48,527 nucleotides of DNA from Desulfurobacteriaceae bacterium (GTDB lineage: Bacteria; Aquificota; Aquificia; Desulfurobacteriales; Desulfurobacteriaceae): assembly GCA_027075275.1 (NCBI GenBank), contig JALTBO010000098.1, positions 14,742 to 63,268 of the forward strand. The letters are read 5' to 3'. Positions 8,043 to 16,200 of this stretch are shown one piece after another; the stretch's first letter is position 1; each line of letters opens with the position of its first letter. A model generated the notes under the pieces. That model had not been told where the DNA came from, ran no database searches, and was given only the letters and a program-made list of their open reading frames with translations. Position numbers and translations under genes: made by a program.

Positions 8043-8285
8043 TTGAGAACCTATACAATTCGGCTGGACGACCGGTTCTTTGAGTTGCTTGAAGAACTTT
8101 CAAGGAAAACGAGAGCTCCCAAAAGTTCTGTTGTGAAGAGAGCTCTTCTTCTTTATAAACAAGAGCTTGAGAAAGAGGAAATGCTAAGGAATTTAATTGA
8201 ATCTGCTGAAGAACTTTCCAATGACCCTGAAAATCTGAAAGATATTGTAGAGTTAGAGGGAACGGTATCTGATGGGCTTGATTAG
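8043..8285 (+). CDS. Ribbon-helix-helix (CopG/RHH) antitoxin
   Basis: An 80-residue protein from a TTG start with GGAGG six bases upstream. The first ~45 residues (RTYTIRLDDRFFELLEELS then SSVVKRALLLYKQEL) are a classic RHH DNA-binding fold: one strand, two helices. The acidic C-terminus would wrap the toxin. It precedes and overlaps the MazF-type gene by 14 bp, the normal order for a type II module in which the antitoxin, alone and with the toxin, represses its own promoter. A possible promoter lies in the 97-bp upstream gap (TTGATA at about 7987 and CATAAG downstream, a short spacer). Confidence 0.9.
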   Translation: MRTYTIRLDDRFFELLEELSRKTRAPKSSVVKRALLLYKQELEKEEMLRNLIESAEELSNDPENLKDIVELEGTVSDGLD

Positions 8286-8622
8286 GGGAGGTATTTACTT
8301 AGCAAAACTCAGTCCTACAAAGGGAGCAGAACCTGGAAAGATAAGACCTGTAGTTATTGTTCAGAGGCAGGAAATTCTTGAAATATATCCTACTGTTCTT
8401 GTAGTTCCTTTAACCTCAAACTTAAAGGGTAAGTATCCTATGAGGCTTTTTATTAAAGCGAGGGAAAGACTTGAGAAAGATTCGGCTATTATGGTAGACC
8501 AGATGAGAGCCATTGACGTATCAAGGCTTATCCCGGATAGGATAGCTTCTCTTACGGTGGAAGAGATGGAGAAGTTGGAAAAAGCTATTTGCTTTTTTAT
8601 CGGATCTGATGACAGAATTTAA
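8272..8622 (+). CDS. mazF: MazF/PemK-family endoribonuclease toxin
   Basis: A 116-residue type II toxin that cuts RNA at short sequence motifs. Seen are RGGIYLAKLSPTKGAEPGK followed by IRPVVIVQR, the N-terminal strand and RPVVIV block with the catalytic Arg. VVPLTSNLKGKYPMRLFI follows, then the second catalytic block IMVDQMRAIDVSRLI with a Thr/Asp-type active site, and the C-terminal helix VEEMEKLEKAICFFIG. The length is typical. Its ATG lies inside the antitoxin 3' end (14-bp overlap). The gene ends at a strong hairpin. Compositionally it is slightly more AT-rich than its neighbours and carries no GGAGCTCC, consistent with a mobile module. Confidence 0.94.
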   Translation: MGLIRGGIYLAKLSPTKGAEPGKIRPVVIVQRQEILEIYPTVLVVPLTSNLKGKYPMRLFIKARERLEKDSAIMVDQMRAIDVSRLIPDRIASLTVEEMEKLEKAICFFIGSDDRI

Positions 8623-8624
8623 AG

Positions 8625-8644
8625 AGACCGGCAAAAGCCGGTCT
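8625..8644. terminator. Hairpin terminator between mazF and the lactate permease
   Basis: Perfect 8-bp stem AGACCGGC / GCCGGTCT with an AAAA loop in the 31-bp space between two convergent genes. The T-tracts are weak on both sides (CTTTAAATT on the minus strand, GGATTTC on the plus), so it may act in both directions. Confidence 0.75.
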
Positions 8645-8653
8645 GGATTTCAG

Positions 8654-10234
8654 CTATCTGCTTAAGAGAACTATCAGCTGAACCATAATTCCAACAAAGA
8701 GGGTTAAGGCCAGAACGGGCAAAATCAGGGTTTTGAGGAGCTCCCCCTCTTCTTTCCCCTTAACTCCAACCAAGGCGGCAGCGTTTGTCACCTTAGAGGG
8801 AGTTATTGCGCTTGCGATTCCCCCTGCAACTGCGTGGGCTCCGTAGATGGCCATGAAAGCGGGAGCTCCCACCGTTGAAACAACAGCTCCGTACTGAATC
8901 TTTGCAAAGAGAACGTTTGATGCAGTTTCACTTCCCCCTACGAAAGCCCCAAGGAGCCCTAAGAACGGAGAGATCAGCGGGTAGAGGTTTCCAAACCAGT
9001 CGGCAAAGGTCTTTCCGATTATGAAGTCCATATTGAGCTCTTTAAAGTTTGCCATTGGGTGGAGCTTTCCACCTACAAATTCCATTCCAGACCATGCCAT
9101 TATGAACGCAACTGCAAAGAAGAGGGAATAGGCAAGGAAAGGCCCCCAAACTCTCTTTATCCAGACGTTCAGGGCTCTGCTGAACTGCTCCTTTGTGGGC
9201 TTCAGGAAAGGAATTGAGACGATTATTGAAACGAAGATCCAGAAGTAGACGTGGGCCAGGACGTTCAGATCAACCTTCTTTCCTGCAACTGTGAAAACTT
9301 CTAAGTTCCCCGGTAGGGAGGCCAGGAACTTCTTAACGGGCGGGTAGTTTGTTATGAGTGAGAAGAAAAAAAGGAAAATCCAAGGAGAGGCGGCCTTCAG
9401 GAAATCGGAGTCTAACTTGACCTTTCCTTCTCCGTTCTTCCTATACATGTAGTAAGAGACAACCATTGTTGTAAGGCCTGCAATTATTCCTATAACCTCA
9501 ACGGGAACGATTTTCGTAAAGGCCAAAAAGAGGGCAGTTAGCGATAGAACGAGGCCTGCGACTGTTGCCCCCAACCAGTGCTTCCTTATTGATCTCCACC
9601 CGCCGACGAAGTAGAGCATCATAAAGGCAAATCCTACAGAGACCACCGGCAGGAATACTGTTATGTGTTGCGTGAAGCTCCAGATGAAGTGGTCAAGGTT
9701 CTTTATTCCCGGAGGGTGAATTCCAAAGGGCCCCCAGGCAACGTGGGCAGGCAGGGTTATTGGGATTGAGAGGAGTGCAAAGGATGTTAGAGGGTCGTAG
9801 CAGAGGACTGAGATTGCAACGGCCGCCAACGGTGTAAACCCTAAAGCTACGAAAACGGGAGGAAACAGGGCAGGAGTTACAACCCCTAAGGATGTAGCTA
9901 AAGAGCCGAACCCCATTCCTATGAAGAGTGTCTGCTGGACTTTGTCCTTCGTTATTGAAAGGATCGTTTTTACGATTTCGTCTAAGGCTCCGGTCTCTTT
10001 CATGAGGAATATCATGAACATAGTAAAGGCAACGGCGAACGTTATTGCAAAGGCCTTAACTATTCCGTAAACGCTCGCTCCCCAAACAACTGAAAGTGGC
10101 GTCTTGAAGTAGAGCCAGGCAACAAGCCCTGCGAATATCCAGCCGACAACTGACATAAAGACCCCTGAACGGGAAAAGAGGAGCATTCCAATTAGAACTA
10201 TTAGAATGGGGAGAACTGCCATGAGGAAGTCCAT
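8654..10234 (-). CDS. L-lactate permease (LctP/LldP) family transporter
   Basis: A 526-residue polytopic inner-membrane transporter with about 12-14 hydrophobic spans, of the lactate permease family (importing L-/D-lactate or glycolate with protons). Family marks include GMGFGSLATSLGVVTPALFPP in the first half. Near the C-terminus it has FVGGSETASNVLFAKIQ, matching the family GS(D/E)T-SN-LF--(L/I)Q motif, followed by GGIASAITPSKV. It lies downstream of the ACT and phenylacetate-CoA ligase genes, in the same direction with a 24-bp gap. The neighbours suggest a substrate that is an organic or aryl acid rather than necessarily lactate; that is inference. Confidence 0.9.
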   Translation of the reverse strand: MDFLMAVLPILIVLIGMLLFSRSGVFMSVVGWIFAGLVAWLYFKTPLSVVWGASVYGIVKAFAITFAVAFTMFMIFLMKETGALDEIVKTILSITKDKVQQTLFIGMGFGSLATSLGVVTPALFPPVFVALGFTPLAAVAISVLCYDPLTSFALLSIPITLPAHVAWGPFGIHPPGIKNLDHFIWSFTQHITVFLPVVSVGFAFMMLYFVGGWRSIRKHWLGATVAGLVLSLTALFLAFTKIVPVEVIGIIAGLTTMVVSYYMYRKNGEGKVKLDSDFLKAASPWIFLFFFSLITNYPPVKKFLASLPGNLEVFTVAGKKVDLNVLAHVYFWIFVSIIVSIPFLKPTKEQFSRALNVWIKRVWGPFLAYSLFFAVAFIMAWSGMEFVGGKLHPMANFKELNMDFIIGKTFADWFGNLYPLISPFLGLLGAFVGGSETASNVLFAKIQYGAVVSTVGAPAFMAIYGAHAVAGGIASAITPSKVTNAAALVGVKGKEEGELLKTLILPVLALTLFVGIMVQLIVLLSR

Positions 10235-10258
10235 ATCGACACCCCCTAATAAGGTCTT

Positions 10259-10702
10259 TTAGGTGTAGAACTCGGCAGCTTCAACCAACTTGTGGCCTTC
10301 GTCTGAGAGAAGCTTTAAAGCCCTCTCAAACTCTGAATCTGGAACTTTAAAGAAAAGAATTGCCCTGTTTGAGGCTCCAGCAAAGGCGTAGGTGTACTCA
10401 ACGTCTATTCCGTTCTCAGATAGGGTTTTAACTACCCTGTAGAAACCTCCGGGCCTGTCCTCAACCTCAACTGCAAAGACGTCTGTTTCACTGGCTGCAA
10501 ACCCTTCTGCAGAGAGAACTGCCCTTGCCTTCTCAGGGTTGTTCACAACCAGCCTCAGTATTCCAAACTCAGATGAATCTGCTAAGAAGAGTGCTCTTAT
10601 GTTTACTTCCGCCTCTGAGAGCGCCCTTGCAACGTCTGCAAGCCTTCCCCTCCTGTTCTCTAAAAAGACAGATATCTGCTTAACGGCGAACTTTCCCCTC
10701 AT
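10259..10702 (-). CDS. Tandem ACT-domain regulatory protein
   Basis: A 147-residue protein made of two ACT domains. One covers residues 5-70 (ISVFLENRRGRLADVARAL). The second covers ~77-145 (VFAVEVEDRPGGFYRVVKTL), with the expected Gly at each strand-helix turn where amino acids bind. Its ATG shares one base with the stop of the phenylacetate-CoA ligase gene (TAATG), so the two are co-translated. Paired ACT proteins of this size commonly accompany phenylacetate-CoA ligases in anaerobes and archaea, probably sensing aromatic amino acids. The ligand here is not known. Confidence 0.92.
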   Translation of the reverse strand: MRGKFAVKQISVFLENRRGRLADVARALSEAEVNIRALFLADSSEFGILRLVVNNPEKARAVLSAEGFAASETDVFAVEVEDRPGGFYRVVKTLSENGIDVEYTYAFAGASNRAILFFKVPDSEFERALKLLSDEGHKLVEAAEFYT

Positions 10703-12009
10703 TATCTCCCTCCTTCAAGCTGTCTTCTGTCAACGATTCTCTTTGCCTTACCCATGCTCCTCTCAAGGGTTTTGGGCTCAACAAGTTTCACTTTGGCGTT
10801 AATGTAGAGGTTGTTGAGGAGCTCCTCCTCTAACTTCCTCTGGAGCCTTTCCAGCGTTCCAACACCGTCCTTTAGGATACTCTCGTCAACCTCAACCCAC
10901 ACTTCTAACTTGTCTAAAACTCCTTTCTTATCAACAACTATCACGTAGTTTGGAGTAACCCCTTCAACTTTTGCGATAACGTGCTCAACCTGAGACGGGA
11001 AGACGTTTACGCCGTTGACTATCAGCATGTCATCTGCCCTTCCCTTGATGCTCTCTATGTAGAGAATCGTTCTTCCGCAGGGGCAGGGCTCTCTGTGGAT
11101 TACGGTAATGTCCTTTGTTCTATATCTGATCATCGGGAGGGCCTGCTTTGTTAGAGTTGTTAAGACAAGCTCTCCCTCCTCTCCATCTGGCAGGACTTCC
11201 CCCGTTTCAGGGTCTATGACTTCCGGGATGAAGTGGTCTTCAAAGACGTGGAGATTCCCGTGTTTACAGCTTGCAGCAACGCCGGGGCCGATTATCTCTG
11301 AAAGGCCGTATGCCTCTACATATTGAATTCCCCACTCCTCTGCAACTGTTTCCTTCAGCGCCTTAGATGCAGGCTCTGCTCCAAAAAATCCTGCCCTGAG
11401 CTTGAAATCCTCTTTAAGATTGTAGCCTTCTTCCTTCGCTACCTCTGCAAGGTGTAGTGCGAAAGAGGGCGTGCAGCAGAGGACGGTTGCTCCAAAGTCT
11501 TTCATGAGCATGAGCTGTCTTTTTGTGAAACCGCCGCTTGCAGGAACAACGGAAGCTCCGATTGCCTCTGCTCCGTAGTGAAAGCCCAGCCCTCCTGTAA
11601 AGAGGCCGTAGCCGTAGGCGTTGTGGACGATATCCTTCTCGTTCACATCTGCCATCAGGTATGTTCTTACCATTACCTCTGTCCAGACCTTGAGGTCGTG
11701 TCTGGTATAGCCTACAACTGTTGGCTTTCCCGTTGTTCCAGATGAGGAGTGGATCCTTACTACCTGCTCAAGTGGAACTGCAAAGAGACCGAATGGGTAG
11801 TTGTTTCTTAGGTCCTGCTTTGTTGTGAATGGAAGTCTCTTCAGGTCTTCTAAACTCTTGATGTCTGACGGTTTTACTCCTGCCTCGTCAAACTTTTTCC
11901 TGTAAAAAGGGACAAGGTGGTAAGCCCTCTCTACCGTCTCTTTCAGTCTTTTAAGCTGGAGTGACTGGAGCTCCTCCCTCGGCATGTAGTCCTTTTCCTT
12001 TAAGGACAT
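10702..12009 (-). CDS. paaK: Phenylacetate-CoA ligase
   Basis: A 435-residue ANL-superfamily enzyme that activates phenylacetate (or a related aryl acid) to its CoA thioester with ATP cleaved to AMP. The N-terminus has the PaaK-specific helix leading to [16 protein letters not shown]. The AMP-binding loop is [15 protein letters not shown], followed by [25 protein letters not shown] and the hinge region [25 protein letters not shown] precedes the ATG by about 6 nt. It is divergent from a second PaaK at 12092 across an 82-bp gap and followed by the ACT gene. In anaerobes such enzymes often run in reverse with indolepyruvate-type ferredoxin oxidoreductases to make ATP; no such oxidoreductase is in view. 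Confidence 0.95.
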   Translation of the reverse strand: MSLKEKDYMPREELQSLQLKRLKETVERAYHLVPFYRKKFDEAGVKPSDIKSLEDLKRLPFTTKQDLRNNYPFGLFAVPLEQVVRIHSSSGTTGKPTVVGYTRHDLKVWTEVMVRTYLMADVNEKDIVHNAYGYGLFTGGLGFHYGAEAIGASVVPASGGFTKRQLMLMKDFGATVLCCTPSFALHLAEVAKEEGYNLKEDFKLRAGFFGAEPASKALKETVAEEWGIQYVEAYGLSEIIGPGVAASCKHGNLHVFEDHFIPEVIDPETGEVLPDGEEGELVLTTLTKQALPMIRYRTKDITVIHREPCPCGRTILYIESIKGRADDMLIVNGVNVFPSQVEHVIAKVEGVTPNYVIVVDKKGVLDKLEVWVEVDESILKDGVGTLERLQRKLEEELLNNLYINAKVKLVEPKTLERSMGKAKRIVDRRQLEGGR

Positions 12010-12091
12010 TCCCTACCTCCCTTTCAGTTGAGTATGAAAATATTGTATAAAATTTAGCTATTATTAGATTTTTCAAAATCTTGGAGGAGGG
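12010..12091. promoter_or_regulatory. Divergent promoter region between the two paaK genes
   Basis: An 82-bp AT-rich spacer between divergent starts, each with a strong SD (GGGAGG for the minus gene, GGAGGAGGG for the plus gene). It contains TATAAA and TACAAT-like -10 candidates on the two strands around 12035-12055 and TAGATT nearer the rightward gene. No consensus -35 stands out. It must hold the control elements for both ligases, but I cannot fix exact boxes. Confidence 0.45.
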
Positions 12092-13354
12092 ATGTTCCAG
12101 AGGCGCCTTGAGACGTTAGAGAGGGAGCTCCTTGAGAAAATCCAGCTTGAAAGGCTCAGGAAAACGGTTCAGAGGATAAAGGAGAAGAACGAAAAATACT
12201 GGGAGAAGATTGGAAGAGTTGAGCCTGAGGATATAAAGAGTTTAGAGGATCTGAAAAGACTACCCTTTTTAACAAAGGAAGACTTGAGGCAGAACTACCC
12301 CTTTGGCCTTGCCTGCGGTGAAAAGTGCGAGTTTGTCAGGTTTCACATGTCCTCCGGAACTACTGGAACTCCGGTAGTTAACCCCTACACTCCAAACGAC
12401 GTTGAACAGTGGGGAGAGGTTATGGCAAGGTGCCTCTCCGCTGCAGGCCTTAGCTATACAGATGTTCTTCAGATTACCCCTTCCTTTGGCCTCTTCAACG
12501 GAGGTTTCGGCTTCCACTACGGAGCAGAGAAGATTGGCTGTTTTGTGGTTCCCATTGGCCCCGGAAGGAGCCTCCTTCAGCTGAAGTTCATGCAAGACTT
12601 CGGGACTACAGCCCTTGCAGGTATAGCCTCTTACGCCATAAGGCTCTTAGAGGTTGCTAAAGAGGAAGGGTTTGACTTCTCAGAAACGAACCTTAAGGTG
12701 GGAATTTTCGGCGCTGAAGTCTGGGGCAACGAGATGCGCCGCTACATAGAGAGAGAGATGGGGATTGAGACCTTTGACATTATTGGGATGACAGAGACAG
12801 GTGGAGTTGGATTGGGTATAGACTGCAGTGCCCACTCGGGAATCCACGTGTGGGAAGACCACTACATCGTTGAGATCATTGACCCTGAAACAGGTGAGGT
12901 TCTGCCAGACGGAGAGGAAGGAGAGCTTGTTGTAACAACTCTAACGAGGGAAGGGCTTCCACTTATCAGATACAGGACGAGGGACATAACCAAGGTTGTT
13001 TCAAGGGAGAGGTGCGACTGCGGAAGAACTTACCTGAGGCTTGACAGGATAAAGGGAAGAACAGACGACATGCTGAAGGTTAAGGGCGTCTGCTTCTACC
13101 CCAGGCAGGTTGAAGAAGTGATAATGAAGTACCCTGAAGTCCTTCCAAACTATCAGATAATCATCGGAAAGGTTGAGGGTAAAGATACTGTTGAGGTTGT
13201 TATTGAGTCTGAGAGGCAGGACGAGAGCCTGAAGGAGAGAATAGAGGAGGAAATTTACAGCCTTTTAGGCCTTCACATAAAGGTAACCCTCAAGAAGAAG
13301 GGAGAGATACCGAGGAGTGAGGGGAAGGCCGTGAGGGTTAAAAAGTTCAATTAG
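12092..13354 (+). CDS. paaK: Phenylacetate-CoA ligase, second paralogue
   Basis: A 420-residue paralogue of the divergent ligase. It shares the same domain order but differs in detail: the ATP loop HMSSGTTGTPVVNPYT, FGLFNGGFGFHYGAE, IIGMTETGGVGLG in place of the [10 protein letters not shown] block, and RIKGRTDDMLKVKGVCFYPRQVE at the hinge. GMTE versus GLSE suggests a different acid specificity. The ATG is preceded by GGAGGAGGG. It is followed 16 bp later by an outer-membrane porin gene, so uptake and activation may be co-expressed. The family is certain; the substrate is not. Confidence 0.94.
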   Translation: MFQRRLETLERELLEKIQLERLRKTVQRIKEKNEKYWEKIGRVEPEDIKSLEDLKRLPFLTKEDLRQNYPFGLACGEKCEFVRFHMSSGTTGTPVVNPYTPNDVEQWGEVMARCLSAAGLSYTDVLQITPSFGLFNGGFGFHYGAEKIGCFVVPIGPGRSLLQLKFMQDFGTTALAGIASYAIRLLEVAKEEGFDFSETNLKVGIFGAEVWGNEMRRYIEREMGIETFDIIGMTETGGVGLGIDCSAHSGIHVWEDHYIVEIIDPETGEVLPDGEEGELVVTTLTREGLPLIRYRTRDITKVVSRERCDCGRTYLRLDRIKGRTDDMLKVKGVCFYPRQVEEVIMKYPEVLPNYQIIIGKVEGKDTVEVVIESERQDESLKERIEEEIYSLLGLHIKVTLKKKGEIPRSEGKAVRVKKFN

Positions 13355-13370
13355 AGGAGGAGGTTGGGAA

Positions 13371-14813
13371 ATGAGGAGAGCTCTGCTTCTAACAACTGCC
13401 GTTCTACTCTCTACTTCCTTAGTTCCTGCAAGGGCTTCAGATCCAGAGGTTGAACAGCTGAAGCAGATGGTTGAACAGATGAGACAGGAGCTCCAGCAGG
13501 TTAAGGAGGAGAACAGGGAGCTCAAGCAGGAGGTTCAGATTTTAAGGAGTAAATTGGGGGGAGCTCCTGTAAGAGTGGGAAAGGGAGCTCCATCTTTTAA
13601 GAGCAAAACAGGAAAGGCTGTTGACTTCTACGGCTACTTCAAGATTGACGCTGCTTACTCAGACTCAAAGGCTGTTGGAAAGGACTTTATCCTCTTTGCC
13701 CTTCCAGAAAACTCAAAAGGCCCTGTTATTAACAGTGCATTCCCTTACCTGAAGCACAGCAACGATAACGACTTCAACATCAACTTCAAGCACAGCCGTT
13801 TTGGATTCCTCATAAGGACTAAAGAGGGAGACTACAACATACTTGGAAACTTTGAGTTTGACTTCTACGGTAATCTTGACGAGAACGATGATAACCCCAA
13901 CCACGCAGGCATCAGGGTAAGGAAGGCCTGGGTTCAGTTTGGAAAAGAGGACTGGAACGTAAGGGCCGGTCTTGATTGGATGCTCTTAACTCAGCTCTAC
14001 CCACATCTTTCAAACTTTCCCTCCGGTGCCATGATGGGTAACATCGGTTACCGTATTCCCCAGATAAGATTTACAAAGCTCTTCAAATTTGAGGAGAGCA
14101 AGTTAACTACACAGTTAGCTCTTGATAAGGTCTGGGGAGACCCTGACCCAACACTTAAACCCTGGATTGATACAGGTTCAAACTCCGGAAGGCCTGATGT
14201 TCAGGGAAGGCTGGCTTACGATTTCAACCTTGGGGGTGTGAAACTCCACGTTGGAGCTATAGGCCACGTTGGAAAGGAACAGGTCACCCTCTCTGATGGA
14301 AGTGAAAAAAACCTTGATACCTACTCTTACGGTCTGGAAGGAGCTGTTTCTCCAACCGGCTGGTTGACGATTTCTGGAAAGATCTGGAAGGGAAGGAACC
14401 TCGGAGGATGGTATACGGGCGGTGTAGGTCAGGGAGTTCTCTACGTTTACTCTGATGGAAAGGTTGATACGAAGTTAAAAGGTTATCCTGTTGACGCAAA
14501 AGAGATTGACGCTGAAGGTGGATGGGTAGAGGTGACCTTAAAGCCAGATCCCAAATGGGTTTTCCACTTAGGTTACGGTGTTGACAACCCGGATAACGAT
14601 GACCTTCAGTATAACGGCAAGTATCCCGTTCTTGCAAGGCTTAAAAACACAATGTACTACGCCAACGCCTTCTACAGGCTCACACACTCTTTAGGTTTTA
14701 TGGGAGAGTATTTAAGGGTTAAGACTGAATATCCAGATACAGATTTTGCCGGAGACTCCTACGGAGACGGAACGGTTAACAGGTTTCAGGGAAGCGTTCT
14801 CTACTTCTTTTAG
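13371..14813 (+). CDS. DcaP-like outer-membrane porin with N-terminal coiled coil
   Basis: A 480-residue secreted protein. Residues 1-22 form a Sec signal peptide with a basic start and cleavage near ARA-S. Residues ~25-65 are a Glu/Gln/Lys-rich coiled coil (EVEQLKQMVEQMRQELQQ), as in trimeric DcaP-type porins. The rest is a beta-barrel, with alternating aromatic strands from FYGYFKIDAAYSDS onward and a C-terminal Phe (SVLYFF), the BAM recognition signal. The SD GAGGAGG precedes the ATG. DcaP-like porins import dicarboxylates and other small acids. Placement directly after the aryl-CoA ligase hints at aromatic acid uptake, which is an inference. Confidence 0.85.
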   Translation: MRRALLLTTAVLLSTSLVPARASDPEVEQLKQMVEQMRQELQQVKEENRELKQEVQILRSKLGGAPVRVGKGAPSFKSKTGKAVDFYGYFKIDAAYSDSKAVGKDFILFALPENSKGPVINSAFPYLKHSNDNDFNINFKHSRFGFLIRTKEGDYNILGNFEFDFYGNLDENDDNPNHAGIRVRKAWVQFGKEDWNVRAGLDWMLLTQLYPHLSNFPSGAMMGNIGYRIPQIRFTKLFKFEESKLTTQLALDKVWGDPDPTLKPWIDTGSNSGRPDVQGRLAYDFNLGGVKLHVGAIGHVGKEQVTLSDGSEKNLDTYSYGLEGAVSPTGWLTISGKIWKGRNLGGWYTGGVGQGVLYVYSDGKVDTKLKGYPVDAKEIDAEGGWVEVTLKPDPKWVFHLGYGVDNPDNDDLQYNGKYPVLARLKNTMYYANAFYRLTHSLGFMGEYLRVKTEYPDTDFAGDSYGDGTVNRFQGSVLYFF

Positions 14814-14827
14814 GGGGGGCCTGGAGT

Positions 14828-15211
14828 ATGGAGGAGTGTTTCTGGAGGACCTGCCTCTACCTATCATCCGTTGATAGGGCAGGGGAGCTCCTTAAGTTTG
14901 ACCTTGGCAGGCGTATGAGGAGGCCATTCTTAACTTTAGGTAAATACACCTTTGGGAACTCCCTCATTGCCGTGTTTCTGACAGCTCAGGAGAGGAAGGG
15001 GAGGCCCTCTGTTAACATTGATAAGTGTGATAAATCTAAGTGCAAAGATTTCCACTGGAAGGAGAGGGCTTACGTTTATGAGAACAGGGGAAGGAGATAT
15101 CTCCTTATCCCTGTAGAGTTCCTGAAAGACGACGATGCGTTTAAGTTCTGCGGTTACTGTAGTATAGACAACTCTGAAGAGGTAAGGAAATGGGCAAGGG
15201 TGAGGGGTTAA
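14828..15211 (+). CDS. Hypothetical Cys-containing protein at the head of the CalpSTL-like operon
   Basis: I do not recognise this 127-residue protein. The ATG follows GGGGGGCCTGGAG. It contains RRPFLTLGKYTFGNSLIAVF, then two cysteine pairs (CDKSKC and, near the end, CGYC) that could bind a metal, and between them a strand pattern YVYENRGRRYLLIPVEFL. The RPFLTL...IAVFLTAQ...LLIPVE order weakly resembles a PemK/MazF-type barrel, but no catalytic motif is clear. It overlaps the sigma-like gene by 22 bp, so it is part of the same operon and perhaps a further partner or target of the protease. Confidence 0.72.
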   Translation: MEECFWRTCLYLSSVDRAGELLKFDLGRRMRRPFLTLGKYTFGNSLIAVFLTAQERKGRPSVNIDKCDKSKCKDFHWKERAYVYENRGRRYLLIPVEFLKDDDAFKFCGYCSIDNSEEVRKWARVRG

Positions 15212-16164
15212 GGCTCTCTGAGTCTGAGTTCTTGGAACTCCTAAAAAAAAGGGAGGGGGTTCTGTGGGAAAGGCTGAAATCTCACCTCTCCAACTTCTTA
15301 AAGGATAAAGCCTGTCTGAGGAAGGTTATAGGGGATAAGACGTTAGACTCTCTGCTTTTGGAGGTTCTTGAGAGCCTGACTCCTCAGAAGGTTGGTAGAA
15401 GAGACCTCAACTACCTTCTGGAATCTGCCCTGTTTGACACGTACCTTGAGTCGGTAGCTCAAGACATAGTTTCAGGAAAGTGCAATGGGGAACTCTTCTG
15501 GCTCTTAAGCAGGGCTACAGGCTACATCAAAAAGGAGCTTTTAAGGGTAAAGAGGGAGAGTAAGGATACTTTTAGAAAACTCTGCTCATTTTTAGGAATT
15601 GATGAATCTCTTGAGGGGGAGGAACTCCAGTCTCTCCTCTTCCCCGTGGTGAAGGAGAAGCTCTCCCTCTTCATAGAGAGGGGCTACAGCAACTACATGA
15701 GGCCCCTCTACAGTGCCCTTAAGAACTGGCTCAAAGACCAGATAGAGGCCTCTCTGGCGGCGAAGAGGACTGAAGGGGTTAGGGAAATTCTTTCCCTTGA
15801 TGAATATCTAATGGGAAACGAAGAGGAAGGTGGCTTAATGGTAGAGGACGTTTTATCAGATGAGGATGTTCCTGAAGAGCCCATCAGGTTTATCTGGGTT
15901 GATGATGCAGTTGATGAGCTCTGCCAGGCACTCACCGAGGACGAGCAGAGGCTCCTCTGCTCCATTCTGAGGTGGGAGAACTGCGGGCTTTCGCTCTCTC
16001 AGGATGCTTACTACCAGAGGCGTTCCCGTTTTCAGAGAGGGAAACTGAAGAAGATCCTGAATGGCTGGAAGGATAGAGGTTTTACAGAAGAAGAGATACT
16101 GGAAATTCTTGATTCCTTCTCAGGGTCTGTTTGCAGACGGCTGTGTCAGAAAATTAAGGTTTAA
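15190..16164 (+). CDS. Sigma-70-like protein, putative CalpS of a CalpL/T/S cassette
   Basis: A 324-residue protein that looks like a divergent sigma factor. Residues ~150-193 (SNYMRPLYSALKNWLKDQI) resemble the end of sigma region 2. The next ~35 residues (LSLDEYLMGNEEEGG...VLSDEDVPEEP) read like the acidic linker between sigma regions. Residues ~237-292 (VDELCQALTEDEQRLLCSIL, then AYYQRRSRFQRGKLKKIL) fit a region 4 helix-turn-helix. A ~140-residue N-terminal extension is unassigned. In the described CalpL/T/S system a sigma factor is held by the MazF homologue CalpT and freed by proteolysis. Gene order here is sigma, MazF-like, protease. The sigma call is by pattern only. Confidence 0.62.
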   Translation: MGKGEGLRLSESEFLELLKKREGVLWERLKSHLSNFLKDKACLRKVIGDKTLDSLLLEVLESLTPQKVGRRDLNYLLESALFDTYLESVAQDIVSGKCNGELFWLLSRATGYIKKELLRVKRESKDTFRKLCSFLGIDESLEGEELQSLLFPVVKEKLSLFIERGYSNYMRPLYSALKNWLKDQIEASLAAKRTEGVREILSLDEYLMGNEEEGGLMVEDVLSDEDVPEEPIRFIWVDDAVDELCQALTEDEQRLLCSILRWENCGLSLSQDAYYQRRSRFQRGKLKKILNGWKDRGFTEEEILEILDSFSGSVCRRLCQKIKV

Positions 16165-16200
16165 GCCGTTATCCTTTTTGTGAGATCTCCGGAGGAGAAA

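Noticed and set aside
8272-8622. MazF at 8272 as a component of the Calp-like cassette
   Set aside because: It has its own RHH antitoxin and terminator and lies 6 kb away on the other side of the paaK genes; it is an ordinary type II module.
13371-14813. Porin as part of the Calp-like operon because it is only 14 bp upstream
   Set aside because: Its function and signal peptide fit the upstream ligase gene; readthrough into the cassette is possible but does not imply a shared role.
16180-16200. GTG start for the MazF-like gene
   Set aside because: The ATG at 16201 has GGAGG at ideal distance, and that SD would lie inside the coding region if the GTG were used.
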